The notes beneath the pieces were generated by a model. The model worked only from the letters and a program-made list of their open reading frames with translations. It made no database searches and was not told where the DNA came from. Shown in pieces: positions 32,833 to 41,104 of a stretch of DNA of 57,656 nt; the stretch's first letter is position 1, and every line of letters begins with the position of its first letter. The stretch spans positions 1 through 57,656 of the forward strand of contig JBCBJX010000008.1 of assembly GCA_038522735.1 (NCBI GenBank), in the 5' to 3' direction. Source of the stretch: JBCBJX01 sp038522735 (GTDB lineage Bacteria; Pseudomonadota; Alphaproteobacteria; Caulobacterales; Parvularculaceae). Position numbers and translations under genes: made by a program.

Positions 32833-34593
32833 ATGGCGCTGTTGCGTGAGACGGGCGTCCAGTCGGGCGAGCCCGCGATTGCGAGCGAGAAGGCGGACGA
32901 CGTGCGTCTCGACGCTTTCGCGGCGGTCTGCCGTGCGACGTCGACGCATATCTACCTGACGAACCTTGAGACCGGCGAAACCGTGTCCGCGACCGGCGAC
33001 GCGGCGACGGGCGGTCCTGCGATCGTCGCAGCGGCGCTGCCAGCCGGCGGCGTCTCCGCGCTGCTTGCGCCCGACGCGGCCGGCGAAAGGGACGGCCTTG
33101 TTCAAAAAGCTGTCGCCGAACGGGCCGGCTACAAAATCCGCTACGCCGTCGAGGCGGACGGCGAGGCCGACTGGGTCTATGAAAGCGGCGGCTGCTTCGA
33201 GCGCGACGGCGCGCTTTATCTTGCGACCGCGCTTCGCTCCGTCGGGGCCGAGACGCTCAACGCCGCCCGCCTCGCCGAACAGGCGAACAAGGACGATCTT
33301 ACGGGCCAGCTCAACCGCGCCGCGTTCTGCGCCCGCCTCAGCGAAGCGCTCGACGACGAGGCGGCGGCGACCACCAGCGCCTATCTGCTGATCGCGATCG
33401 ACGATCTCGGCGGCATCAACGCCGAGTTCGGATTCGAAATCGCCGACGAAGTGATCCGCGGCCTTTCCGCGCGCATTCGGGCCAAACTGAAAACCGAAGA
33501 CGTTCTCGGTCGGGTCGCCGGCAACAAGTTCGGCGTTATTCTATTTGATTGTGGTCCGGAAGAAATTCGCGAACGCTGCGCGGATCTCATGAACGCCGTA
33601 CGCGGCGATCTCATCGCGACCGCCGGCGGGCCGGTCTCGACATCGATCTCCATCGGCGCCGCCCCGCTCGCGGCAGATATCGATGGCGCGGAAATCGCCA
33701 TGGTTCGCGGGGAAGCAGCCCTCAACCACGCCCGAAAAATGGGACCTTCCAGCTGGACGGTGTTTACGGAGAAAATCGACCGCGTCAGCCAGCGCAAACG
33801 CAACGCCGAGGTGTCGGACCTCATCCTGAGCGCTCTCAATGAACGCCGGATCACTCTCGCTTACCAGCCCATCGTCACCGATGTCGACGAGACGCCGTCA
33901 CATTACGAATGCCTCATCCGTATGCGCGACGTCGATGGAGGCGTCGTGCCGGCGCCCGAATTCATTCCGGCCGCGGAGCGCCTCGGCCTCGTCCACCTGC
34001 TCGACCGCCGCGTTCTGGAGCTTGCGACGGCGACGCTGAACGAGAAGGACGACATCAAGGTCAACGTCAACGTCTCCTGGGAGACGATCAAGGACCCTGT
34101 CTGGGTCGAGGGGTATCTCGCGCATCTGCGCGCGAACGCCCGCGTCGCCGACCGCATCACGGTGGAGCTCACCGAGACGCAGGCGATCGACGCGTTCGAT
34201 GCGACGGCCGACTTTGTCGCGGAGATCAAAGAGCTCGGCTGTCAGTTCGCCATCGACGATTTCGGTGCAGGGTACACGTCGTTCCGGAACCTGAAGGCGC
34301 TCGACATCGATATGCTGAAGATCGACGGCTCGTTCGTTTCAGGCGTTGCGTCAAGCCGAGAAAACCAGCTCTTTGTCAGAACGCTCCTCGACCTCGCACG
34401 GAATTTTGAGGTGCGGACGGTCGCCGAATGGGTCGATAGCGAAACAGACGCCCTGATGCTGAAGGGCCTCGGCGTCGACTATCTGCAGGGCTTCCTCATC
34501 GGCGTGCCCGAACTCGATCCTGAATGGGCGGTGGACGCGAAGTCCATCGGTCGACCGCCGATGCAGCGGGATCGTCGCGTCAACCGGGCCTGA
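32833..34593 (+). CDS. GGDEF-EAL protein, degenerate GGDEF, probable c-di-GMP phosphodiesterase
   Basis: This 586-aa protein has three regions. Residues 1-150 form a GAF/PAS-like sensor region without a recognised ligand motif. Residues 155-315 are a GGDEF domain in which the signature is GNKFG (near residue 230), so cyclase activity is not expected. Residues 330-570 are an EAL domain with ECLIR near 359, the metal and substrate residues in VNVNVSWETI, VELTETQAID, AIDDFGAGYTSF, MLKIDGSFV, VAEWVDSE and YLQGFLIG. All catalytic acids, the lysine and the glutamine are present, so breakdown of c-di-GMP is likely. No membrane segment is seen. The leader hairpin may control translation. Confidence 0.9.
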   Translation: MALLRETGVQSGEPAIASEKADDVRLDAFAAVCRATSTHIYLTNLETGETVSATGDAATGGPAIVAAALPAGGVSALLAPDAAGERDGLVQKAVAERAGYKIRYAVEADGEADWVYESGGCFERDGALYLATALRSVGAETLNAARLAEQANKDDLTGQLNRAAFCARLSEALDDEAAATTSAYLLIAIDDLGGINAEFGFEIADEVIRGLSARIRAKLKTEDVLGRVAGNKFGVILFDCGPEEIRERCADLMNAVRGDLIATAGGPVSTSISIGAAPLAADIDGAEIAMVRGEAALNHARKMGPSSWTVFTEKIDRVSQRKRNAEVSDLILSALNERRITLAYQPIVTDVDETPSHYECLIRMRDVDGGVVPAPEFIPAAERLGLVHLLDRRVLELATATLNEKDDIKVNVNVSWETIKDPVWVEGYLAHLRANARVADRITVELTETQAIDAFDATADFVAEIKELGCQFAIDDFGAGYTSFRNLKALDIDMLKIDGSFVSGVASSRENQLFVRTLLDLARNFEVRTVAEWVDSETDALMLKGLGVDYLQGFLIGVPELDPEWAVDAKSIGRPPMQRDRRVNRA

Positions 34594-34609
34594 GCGGCCG
34601 GCGCGCTTT

Positions 34610-35206
34610 TCAACCGGCCGATTGCGCCTCGGCGAGCTGACGTTTCAAAAGCTCGATTTCCTGCCGCAGGACGTCCGTCTCGTTGTCGCCGGCCGGCTTT
34701 TCCGCTTTTGCGGCCGCGCCGAAGGCGCCGGCGAAGGGGGCGAACATGCGCATGGCGTTGTCGAACATCTCCGTATTCTGACGCACCTGCTCCTCGAACA
34801 TCCGATAGCCGGGCGCGGCGCCGAAGGTCTGGCTCATCTGCTCGCGCATGCGCTCCCGGTTTTTGGTGAAGGCGTCCATGCTCATCTCAAGATAAGAGGG
34901 GACGAACGCCTGCATCGAGTCGCCGTACATCCGGATGAGCTTGCGAAGGAAATCAATGGGCAGAAGGTTCTGGCCCTTCGCTTCTTCCTCGAAGATAATC
35001 TGCGTCAGGACCGACCGCGTGATGTCGTCGCCTGACTTCGCGTCCTTCACGACGAAATCGACGCCCGATTTCACCATCTGGCTCAGATAATCGAGGGTGA
35101 CGTAGGAACTCGTCGCCGTGTTGTAGAGCCTGCGGTTCGCGTATTTTTTTACGATGATCGGCTCGGGCTTTCCCTCGCCGCTCGCATTCTTCTCAATCGC
35201 CGCCAT
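34610..35206 (-). CDS. phaR: Polyhydroxyalkanoate synthesis repressor PhaR
   Basis: This 198-aa protein has the PHB/PhaR DNA-binding domain at residues 17-80 (IIVKKYANRRLYNTATSSYV, TLDYLSQMVKSGVDF) and two PHB accumulation regulatory segments after it (LTQIIFEEEAKGQ, PIDFLRKLIRMYGDSMQAFV). PhaR senses polymer granules and represses phasin and storage genes. The last 30 residues are a coiled-coil-like helix (DVLRQEIELLKRQLAEAQ). GGAGG is about nine bases before the start; a longer in-frame reading to 35362 has no domain support. It is divergent from phaA-phaB across 274 bases. Confidence 0.94.
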   Translation of the reverse strand: MAAIEKNASGEGKPEPIIVKKYANRRLYNTATSSYVTLDYLSQMVKSGVDFVVKDAKSGDDITRSVLTQIIFEEEAKGQNLLPIDFLRKLIRMYGDSMQAFVPSYLEMSMDAFTKNRERMREQMSQTFGAAPGYRMFEEQVRQNTEMFDNAMRMFAPFAGAFGAAAKAEKPAGDNETDVLRQEIELLKRQLAEAQSAG

Positions 35207-35480
35207 CTGGCTGATCCTCCGGTCGTCCGCGCCCTGAAGGCTGCAGACTTTTGTGTTGGCAGGGGCCGCTTCTGTCGGCGGCCGTCGCTCGGCGGCGGCC
35301 GGCGGGGCGAAACAGAACCGCGAGAGGTCCAGGTGATCGGTCCGCCGAATGTTGCGCCGCACTATTCGCGCCCGCGAAAACTATCAAACGGAACCGATCC
35401 CGTCCATTTGCCATCGACCTCGCCGCCTTCAATTTATTATGGTTAATCAAGAGCCTGAAATCGCAGCCGGAGAAGACCCC
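35207..35480. promoter_or_regulatory. Divergent control region between phaR and phaA
   Basis: This 274-base spacer separates phaR (leftward) and phaA (rightward). It contains a GCTGCAG word near 35238 and a TTGCGCCGCAC stretch near 35351, both like the TGC/GCA-rich sites bound by PhaR in Paracoccus, but neither is a full palindrome. An A+T-rich part (CAATTTATTATGGTTAATC near 35428) lies close to the phaA start. No gene is seen. Autoregulation by PhaR is likely but unproven. Confidence 0.4.
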
Positions 35481-36659
35481 ATGTCCGACATCGTCATCAC
35501 GTCCGCCGCCCGAACGGGCGTCGGCTCGTTCAACGGAAGCCTCGCGACGACGCCCGCCGCGGCGCTCGGCGAGACCGTCATCCGCGAGGCGATCTCGCGC
35601 GCGAAAATCGACGCCGACGAGGTCTCAGAAACCGTCATGGGGCAGGTGCTGCAGGCCGCCCAGGGACAGAACCCCGCGCGCCAGGCGAGCATGAACGCCG
35701 GCGTTCCCAAAGAGCGCCCGGCGATGACCATCAACCAGGTCTGCGGCTCGGGCCTCAGGGCGGTCGCCCTCGGCATGCAGTCGATCGCCGTCGGCGACTC
35801 CGACATTGTCGTCGCAGGCGGTCAGGAGAGCATGTCCCTCTCCCCCCACGCCGCGCATCTGCGCGCCGGCCAGAAAATGGGCGACCTCACCTACACCGAT
35901 ACGATGATCAAGGACGGCCTCTGGGACGCCTTCAACGGCTATCATATGGGTCAGACGGCGGAAAATCTCGCCGAGCGCCATCAGGTGACCCGCGAGGAGC
36001 AGGACGCCTTCGCCGCCGCGAGCCAGAACAAGGCCGAGGCCGCCCGCGCCGCCGGCAAATTCAAAGACGAGATCGTCCCGGTTACGATCAAGCATCGCAA
36101 GGGCGATATCGTTTTCGAAACGGACGAGTTCATCCGCGAGGGCGTGACGGCCGACTCGATCGCCGGCCTCAAACCCGCCTTCAAGCGCGACGGCGGATCC
36201 GTGACCGCGGCCAACGCTTCCGGCCTTAACGACGGCGCTGCGGCGGTGACGCTCATGCGCGCGTCGGACGCGGATAAACGCGGGCTCGAACCGCTCGCCC
36301 GCATCGCCTCCTGGGCCCACGCGGGCGTCGATCCGGCGTTCATGGGCATCGGCCCGGTGCCCGCCTCGCGGCTCGCGCTCGAAAAGGCCGGCTGGTCTCT
36401 CGACGACGTCGATCTCATCGAAGCGAACGAAGCGTTCGCCGCCCAGGCGCTTTCCGTCGGGAAGGAGCTCGGCTGGGACCCTGAAAAAGTGAACGTCAAC
36501 GGCGGCGCCATCGCCATCGGCCACCCCATCGGCGCGTCTGGCGCCCGCATCCTCATCACGCTCATCCATGAGATGAAGCGCCGGGACGCGAAGAAAGGCC
36601 TCGCGACGCTCTGCATCGGCGGCGGCATGGGCGTCGCAATGTGTGTGGCGCGGGACTGA
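35481..36659 (+). CDS. phaA: Acetyl-CoA C-acetyltransferase (beta-ketothiolase)
   Basis: This 392-aa thiolase condenses two acetyl-CoA to acetoacetyl-CoA. The nucleophile is C88 in QVCGSGLRAVALGMQ, the base H348 lies in AIGHPIGASGARI, and the second cysteine C378 is in CIGGGMGVAM; all positions match the Zoogloea PhaA enzyme. The length is standard. The start MSDIVITSAARTGVGSFNGS follows GGAGAAG; an in-frame upstream extension lacks homology. With phaB 80 bases downstream and phaR divergent, it forms the precursor arm of polyhydroxybutyrate synthesis. The polymerase gene phaC is not in the window. Confidence 0.96.
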   Translation: MSDIVITSAARTGVGSFNGSLATTPAAALGETVIREAISRAKIDADEVSETVMGQVLQAAQGQNPARQASMNAGVPKERPAMTINQVCGSGLRAVALGMQSIAVGDSDIVVAGGQESMSLSPHAAHLRAGQKMGDLTYTDTMIKDGLWDAFNGYHMGQTAENLAERHQVTREEQDAFAAASQNKAEAARAAGKFKDEIVPVTIKHRKGDIVFETDEFIREGVTADSIAGLKPAFKRDGGSVTAANASGLNDGAAAVTLMRASDADKRGLEPLARIASWAHAGVDPAFMGIGPVPASRLALEKAGWSLDDVDLIEANEAFAAQALSVGKELGWDPEKVNVNGGAIAIGHPIGASGARILITLIHEMKRRDAKKGLATLCIGGGMGVAMCVARD

Positions 36660-36739
36660 TCTCCGGGAGCGCTGCAGGGGACGCGACGCTCCGATCACCC
36701 ACGAACGAATAACGGACAAAACGCTAGGGAGACTTCGAG

Positions 36740-37465
36740 ATGGCGAGAACGGCGATCGTTACAGGTGGAACCCGCGGAATCGGAAAAGCGATTTCGAAAT
36801 TCCTCAAAGAGAAAGGCTATGTCGTCGCGGCGATCTATGGCGGCAACGATGAAGCAGCGGCGAAATGCCGGGACGAGATCGGCGTCGCGGCCTATAAATC
36901 CGACGTCTCGGACGCCGCGGCCTGCCAGGCGGTGATCGAAGAGATCGAAAAAGATCAGGGCCCGACGGACGTCCTCGTCAACAACGCCGGCATCACCCGC
37001 GACGGCGCCTTCCACAAAATGTCCGCAGACCAATGGTCCGCCGTCATCTCGACCAATCTCGACAGCGCCTTCAACATGACGCGGCCGGTGATCGACGGTA
37101 TGCGCGCGCGCGGCTTCGGGCGCGTAATCAACATCTCCTCGATCAACGGCCAGAAAGGTCAGTTCGGTCAGTCGAATTACTCCGCCGCCAAAGCCGGCCT
37201 CATCGGCTTCACCCGCGCCCTCGCCCAGGAAGGCGCCCGGAAAGGCGTGACCGTGAATGCGATCGCGCCGGGCTATATCGGCACGGACATGGTGGCCGCT
37301 ATGGACGAGAAAGTGCTGGAAGGCATCGTCGCCCAGATCCCTGTCGGTCGGCTCGGAACGCCGGAGGAGATCGCCCACTGCGTCGCTTTCCTCGCCGACG
37401 ACCTGTCCGGCTTCATCACCGGCTCTGTTCTGACCGTGAACGGCGGCCAGTATATCGCGGCCTGA
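36740..37465 (+). CDS. phaB: Acetoacetyl-CoA reductase
   Basis: This 241-aa short-chain dehydrogenase reduces acetoacetyl-CoA to (R)-3-hydroxybutyryl-CoA with NADPH. The cofactor loop is TGGTRGIGKAISKF at residues 8-21. NNAGITRDGAFHKM and the catalytic Ser/Tyr/Lys set (INISSINGQKGQFGQSNYSA, K near 151) follow, then IAPGYIGTDM. The sequence matches PhaB better than FabG in the NNAGITRD and SINGQKGQFGQ segments, and the location next to phaA supports this. A GC-rich double hairpin follows the stop. Confidence 0.95.
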   Translation: MARTAIVTGGTRGIGKAISKFLKEKGYVVAAIYGGNDEAAAKCRDEIGVAAYKSDVSDAAACQAVIEEIEKDQGPTDVLVNNAGITRDGAFHKMSADQWSAVISTNLDSAFNMTRPVIDGMRARGFGRVINISSINGQKGQFGQSNYSAAKAGLIGFTRALAQEGARKGVTVNAIAPGYIGTDMVAAMDEKVLEGIVAQIPVGRLGTPEEIAHCVAFLADDLSGFITGSVLTVNGGQYIAA

Positions 37466-37482
37466 GCTTCGGTTTGCGGGGA

Positions 37483-37543
37483 CGCGCGCCCTCGCGGGCG
37501 CGCGATCAAGGGGCGCCGGCGAGGCGCCCCCGAGCCCGTTTTT
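37483..37543 (+). terminator. Probable terminator region after phaB
   Basis: Two strong hairpins follow the phaB stop. The first is a 9-base stem CGCGCGCCC / GGGCGCGCG at 37483-37504 with a 4-base loop. The second is an 8-base stem GGGGCGCC / GGCGCCCC at 37510-37530 with a 5-base loop. A run of five T comes eight bases later (37539-37543), so the second hairpin is a less than perfect intrinsic terminator. Confidence 0.55.
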
Positions 37544-37604
37544 CGCCATGTTAACTGCTTACCGACAGACTTAAGGGGTCATGAAGCAGGGTGTGTAGTT
37601 GTCT

Positions 37605-38501
37605 ATGCGCGACCTCGTCGCCGTCATGTCGCCGTTGAGAAGCGCGCTCCTGATCGCGCTTGTCGCGTCGTTCGCGGCGTTCAGCGGCGCATGGGCCGCC
37701 GATAAGTCGACGCCCCAGACGCGCGCGCAGCCGACGCCGGACGATCTTCTCTCCAACCTCGTCGGCCGGCCCTACGCATCGCGCAGCGCAGCGGCGCTCG
37801 GTCGCAATCCGCGCATTCTCGTGGGCGGCGACGGCGCGCCTCGGCTCCTCTTTGATTCCCGCGGCGCCGTCGCCAGGGCGCGGTTCCACTGCGCGCGGCC
37901 TGCGCGCGATGTCGGCTGCCTCGGCGTCGAAGCGGCGTGGTCGGATGAAATCATCACGCTCTACGGCCGCCCCGGCGCCCGGGCCGACATGATCTACGCA
38001 ACGAGCGACGAGGCGATCCGCATCCGCGTCGCGGACGGTCGTCATGCGACCCTCTACGCCCGCGGCTCCGTCGGCGGCGAACCGCTCTTCCTCGCAGCCG
38101 GGTACAAAGCGCAGGTGACCGGCGTCGGCCCGGTGCTGCATCTCGGACCCGCCGGCCCGATCGAAGCGCAGCGCGCCGCAAGCCTCGCTCAGGCGCGCCT
38201 GCGCCAGCATCTCGGCTCGGCTTTCACCCTCGACATTGGCGAAACGCCGGACGGCGTCGATCATTCCGTGCTCGTCGATGCGGTGAACGTCGCTTTCGCC
38301 GGCGTCCACGCGGCCCTCGGCCGGCCGGGCGTGCGCCGCTCGCTCCGCGCGAACCTGAAGGGCGTGCGTTTCATCGCCTCCGATGCGCCGGTGCTTGAAA
38401 TGCAGGACGGCGTCCTGATCGTCCACTATGCGCCTGGCTCCGGCGTCGCCGGCCGTCCGCCGTCGGCGAGCGTGCGATCGTTCCTGGAACGGAGCGTCTG
38501 A
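37605..38501 (+). CDS. Secreted protein of unknown function
   Basis: This 298-aa protein has a basic start and a signal peptide (SALLIALVASFAAFSGAWAA, cleavage likely after AWA). The mature part has two cysteines close together (HCARPARDVGC) that may form a disulfide and no membrane helix. I do not recognise a family. The opening line of the mature protein is proline and threonine rich. The C-terminal third (LVDAVNVAFAGVHAALGRPG) is predicted to be helical. A TTG two codons earlier is a possible alternative start. It is alone on this strand; the convergent cupin gene ends six bases after its stop. Confidence 0.65.
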   Translation: MRDLVAVMSPLRSALLIALVASFAAFSGAWAADKSTPQTRAQPTPDDLLSNLVGRPYASRSAAALGRNPRILVGGDGAPRLLFDSRGAVARARFHCARPARDVGCLGVEAAWSDEIITLYGRPGARADMIYATSDEAIRIRVADGRHATLYARGSVGGEPLFLAAGYKAQVTGVGPVLHLGPAGPIEAQRAASLAQARLRQHLGSAFTLDIGETPDGVDHSVLVDAVNVAFAGVHAALGRPGVRRSLRANLKGVRFIASDAPVLEMQDGVLIVHYAPGSGVAGRPPSASVRSFLERSV

Positions 38502-38507
38502 GGCCGC

Positions 38508-38939
38508 TCAGGACCCGCGCGGCGTCGGCCGCCAGTCCGGCGGCGCCATCTCGAAACCTGCGAACTCGAAGGCCGGGGCGACCGTGCAGCCGACGAGCGT
38601 CCACGCTCCGAGGCTTTCCGCCGTCTGCCAGGCGTGGGGCGGAACGACCGCCTGGGGACGCTCGCCCGCCTGTAGCGCCGTCCCGAGGCGCGCCGACCAG
38701 GCGTCATGCCCGTTCTCGGAAACCGTGAGCGCGAGGGGCGCGCCGGCGTAGTGATGCCAGACTTCTGCGGCGTCCACCCGATGCCAATGCGAGAGATCGC
38801 CCGCCTCGAGCAGGTAATAGATCGCCGTCGACGCGCCCCGGCCGCCATCAGCCGCCTCATCCCGGTAGGTCTCGCGGAACCAGCCGCCCTCCGGATGCCG
38901 CTCCAGCTTCAGGAGCGCGATGATCTCCTTCGCGTCCAT
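38508..38939 (-). CDS. Cupin domain protein, DUF985 type
   Basis: This 143-aa protein matches the DUF985/cupin_5 family. IIALLKLERHPEGGWFRETY at residues 5-24 is the family signature, and AIYYLLEAGDLSHWHRVDAA and EVWHHYAGAPLALTV supply the metal-type histidines. VVPPHAWQTAESLGAWTLVG closes the beta barrel. Members bind small molecules and no reaction is established. Its start overlaps the gloB stop (TGATG), so it is translated from the gloB message. A role near glyoxalase chemistry would be only a guess from position. Confidence 0.87.
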   Translation of the reverse strand: MDAKEIIALLKLERHPEGGWFRETYRDEAADGGRGASTAIYYLLEAGDLSHWHRVDAAEVWHHYAGAPLALTVSENGHDAWSARLGTALQAGERPQAVVPPHAWQTAESLGAWTLVGCTVAPAFEFAGFEMAPPDWRPTPRGS

Positions 38940-39700
38940 CAGAAATGATCCTTACGGCGGCGGACTTCGGCGAAGACGTCCGTATCGGTCGCCGACGCCA
39001 TATCGAGGGCCTCGCGCAGCGCCGGATCGCCCGCGCGCAGGAACGGGTTCGTCGCCTTCTCAAGACCGATGCTGGTCGGGACCGTCGGCTCGCCCTTCGC
39101 GCGCGTCGCGTCGATCTCACCGATCCGGATGCGGAGCGCTTCGTTCGCGGGATCGACGGTTTCTGCGAAACGGGCGTTCGCCTGGGTGTACTCGTGGGCG
39201 CAGTAGACGCGCGTCTCCTCCGGCAGGGCGGCGAGGCGCGAGAGGCTCGACCACATCTGGGTGGGCGTCCCTTCAAAGAGCCGCCCGCAACCGAGGGCGA
39301 AGAGCGTGTCGCCCACGAAGGCGACGCCGTCGTCCTCGAAGTGGTAGACGATGTGTCCCGCCGTATGCCCCGGCGTGCCGATCACGCGCGCCAGCGACGC
39401 CCCAAGCTCCACCACGTCGCCGTCGCTCACCGCAACATCCCGGCCTGGAATGTCCTCGCCCTTCGGGCCGATGATGGTCAGCCCGTATTTCTCCTTCAGC
39501 GCCAGATTGCCGCCGGCGTGGTCCCAGTGATGGTGCGTGTTGAGGACGTGGGTGAGACGCCATCCGGCCCGCTCGGCTTCCGCAGCGATGGCCTCGGCGT
39601 CCGGGGTGTCGATCGCGGCGCATGCGCCTGTCGCTTCATCGCGGATGAGGAAGCCGTAATTATCGGAGAGGCAGGGAAACTGCTTGATCTCTAAAGCCAT
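38939..39700 (-). CDS. gloB: Hydroxyacylglutathione hydrolase (glyoxalase II)
   Basis: This 253-aa metallo-beta-lactamase fold enzyme splits S-lactoylglutathione to lactate and glutathione, completing methylglyoxal removal. The dinuclear metal motif is THHHWDH at residues 55-61, with further ligands in VIGTPGHTAGHIVYHF and FVGDTLFALGCGRLFEGT. The C-terminal HAGH-specific domain is present (VYCAHEYTQANARFAE, then PTVPTSIGLEKATNPFLRA). The length is normal. The divergent methyltransferase starts 92 bases away, a neighbour pair also seen in other alphaproteobacteria. Confidence 0.95.
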   Translation of the reverse strand: MALEIKQFPCLSDNYGFLIRDEATGACAAIDTPDAEAIAAEAERAGWRLTHVLNTHHHWDHAGGNLALKEKYGLTIIGPKGEDIPGRDVAVSDGDVVELGASLARVIGTPGHTAGHIVYHFEDDGVAFVGDTLFALGCGRLFEGTPTQMWSSLSRLAALPEETRVYCAHEYTQANARFAETVDPANEALRIRIGEIDATRAKGEPTVPTSIGLEKATNPFLRAGDPALREALDMASATDTDVFAEVRRRKDHF

Positions 39701-39792
39701 GATATCGTTAAGGGTCCTTCAAGTCTGGCCGGGCTATTAACCATACTCAGCCGCCGCCTTCGCGGCTGCAAGCGGAGCAGAAAGACGGAGCC

Positions 39793-40572
39793 ATGAGAAC
39801 CGACGTTCTCGAGCTTGAGCGCTTTTACGGAACCCGCCTCGGCGCCGCCGCGGCGGGCTTCATCGCCGCGCGCATTTCCGACGCCTGGGGCCTCTGCCGG
39901 GGCGACTTGGTCGCGGGCCACGGCTACGCCGAAGCCGTTCTCGACCGAATGCCGCTCGAGGCCCGCCGTCTCGTCCATCTCGCCCCCGCGGGCCGCGGCG
40001 TTTCGGCTCAGCGGCGGGAGGGGGAGTGCCTCGTCGAGGATCATCGCTGGCCGATCGCCTCCGAGAGCCTCGACAAGCTCCTCATCCTCCACGGCCTCGA
40101 AGAGACGGCTGGCCCGCGGCGGCTGATGCGCGAAGCCTGGCGCGTTCTCAAAGACGATGGGTCGATCATCCTCGCCGTCGCGAACCGCTCCGGACCCTGG
40201 TCGATTTTTGAAACTTCGCCCTTCTCCGCCGGCCGTCCGTACACCCGCGGCCAGATCGAAAAGCTCCTGAGCGAGACCATGTTCCGCCCGACGGCCTGGA
40301 GCCGGGCTCTCTGCTTCCCGCCTGCGCCGGCGAAGGCGCTTGTGCGCTCCGCCGCCGCATGGGAGCGGGCGGGCGAGAAGCTCTGGCCGGGCCTCGCCGG
40401 GGTCTTGCTTGTTGAAGCCCAGAAGGCGGCCTTCGCGCCGATTGCGGCGGGACGCGCCGCCTCGCCGATCCGCGCCGTCGCGGGCGTCGTCAGCGGCGGC
40501 GCGGGCGCACCTCGAAGAGGGCGCTTGACGCCGCTGCGCACGCCCAGCGAGCCGCAACCCCTCGCGGCCTGA
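39793..40572 (+). CDS. SAM-dependent methyltransferase (class I), alphaproteobacterial type
   Basis: This 259-aa protein fits a class I methyltransferase of the type often located beside gloB. A degenerate cofactor site near residues 35-55 (RGDLVAGHGYAEAVL) is followed by SLDKLLILHGLEETAGPRRL and MREAWRVLKDDGSIILAVAN, the strand 4/5 region. The classical glycine-rich motif I is weak. The last 80 residues are basic, and the tail (from 40490) overlaps the convergent metW gene by 83 bases. The substrate is unknown. Confidence 0.8.
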   Translation: MRTDVLELERFYGTRLGAAAAGFIAARISDAWGLCRGDLVAGHGYAEAVLDRMPLEARRLVHLAPAGRGVSAQRREGECLVEDHRWPIASESLDKLLILHGLEETAGPRRLMREAWRVLKDDGSIILAVANRSGPWSIFETSPFSAGRPYTRGQIEKLLSETMFRPTAWSRALCFPPAPAKALVRSAAAWERAGEKLWPGLAGVLLVEAQKAAFAPIAAGRAASPIRAVAGVVSGGAGAPRRGRLTPLRTPSEPQPLAA

Positions 40573-41104
40573 ATTCCCATGTCCGTCGCCCGAAGGCGGC
40601 CGCGTAGGCGATGTCCGCCCCGACCTCTTCGCAGAGATCGGCGAAGTCGAGCGTCGTGCACAGATGGATGTTCTGGGTCTCGTGCCAGCGCGCCGGCAAC
40701 TCCGCCGTCTTCGGCATCCGCCCGCCGAGCCCGAGAGCGAGGCGCACGCGCCAGTGCCCGAAATTCGGAAAGCTGACGATCCCGATTTTCCCGATGCGCA
40801 GGACGTGGGCGAGCGCGGTTTTCGGATCGCGCATCGCCTGAATGGAATCGCTGAGGATCACCGCATCAAACGCGTCGTCCGGGTAGTCGGCCAGGTCGCG
40901 GTCGGCGTCGCCCTGGATGACGGACAGGCCGGAGGCGATCGCAGCGGCGACGTCCCGACCGTCGAGTTCAAGGCCCGAGCCGCGGATGCTTTTCCGCTCG
41001 CTCAAGGCGCGCAGGAGCGTTCCGTCAGCGCAGCCGACGTCCAGCACCCGCGCGCCCTCCGGCACCCTGTCGACGATGAGGGCGTGCTCCGGTCGGAGGC
41101 TCAT
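40490..41104 (-). CDS. metW: Methionine biosynthesis protein MetW
   Basis: This 204-aa protein has the MetW methyltransferase-like fold. RVLDVGCADGTLLRALSERK at residues 18-37 is motif I. ELDGRDVAAAIASGLSVIQG, DAVILSDSIQAMRDPKTALA and GIVSFPNFGHWRVRLALGLG follow. MetW forms a pair with MetX and is needed for full homoserine acylation activity in proteobacteria. Its start overlaps the metX stop by four bases (ATGA type), so production is coupled. The C-terminal 28 residues overlap the convergent methyltransferase gene. Confidence 0.94.
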   Translation of the reverse strand: MSLRPEHALIVDRVPEGARVLDVGCADGTLLRALSERKSIRGSGLELDGRDVAAAIASGLSVIQGDADRDLADYPDDAFDAVILSDSIQAMRDPKTALAHVLRIGKIGIVSFPNFGHWRVRLALGLGGRMPKTAELPARWHETQNIHLCTTLDFADLCEEVGADIAYAAAFGRRTWEFRPRGVAARWACAAASSALFEVRPRRR

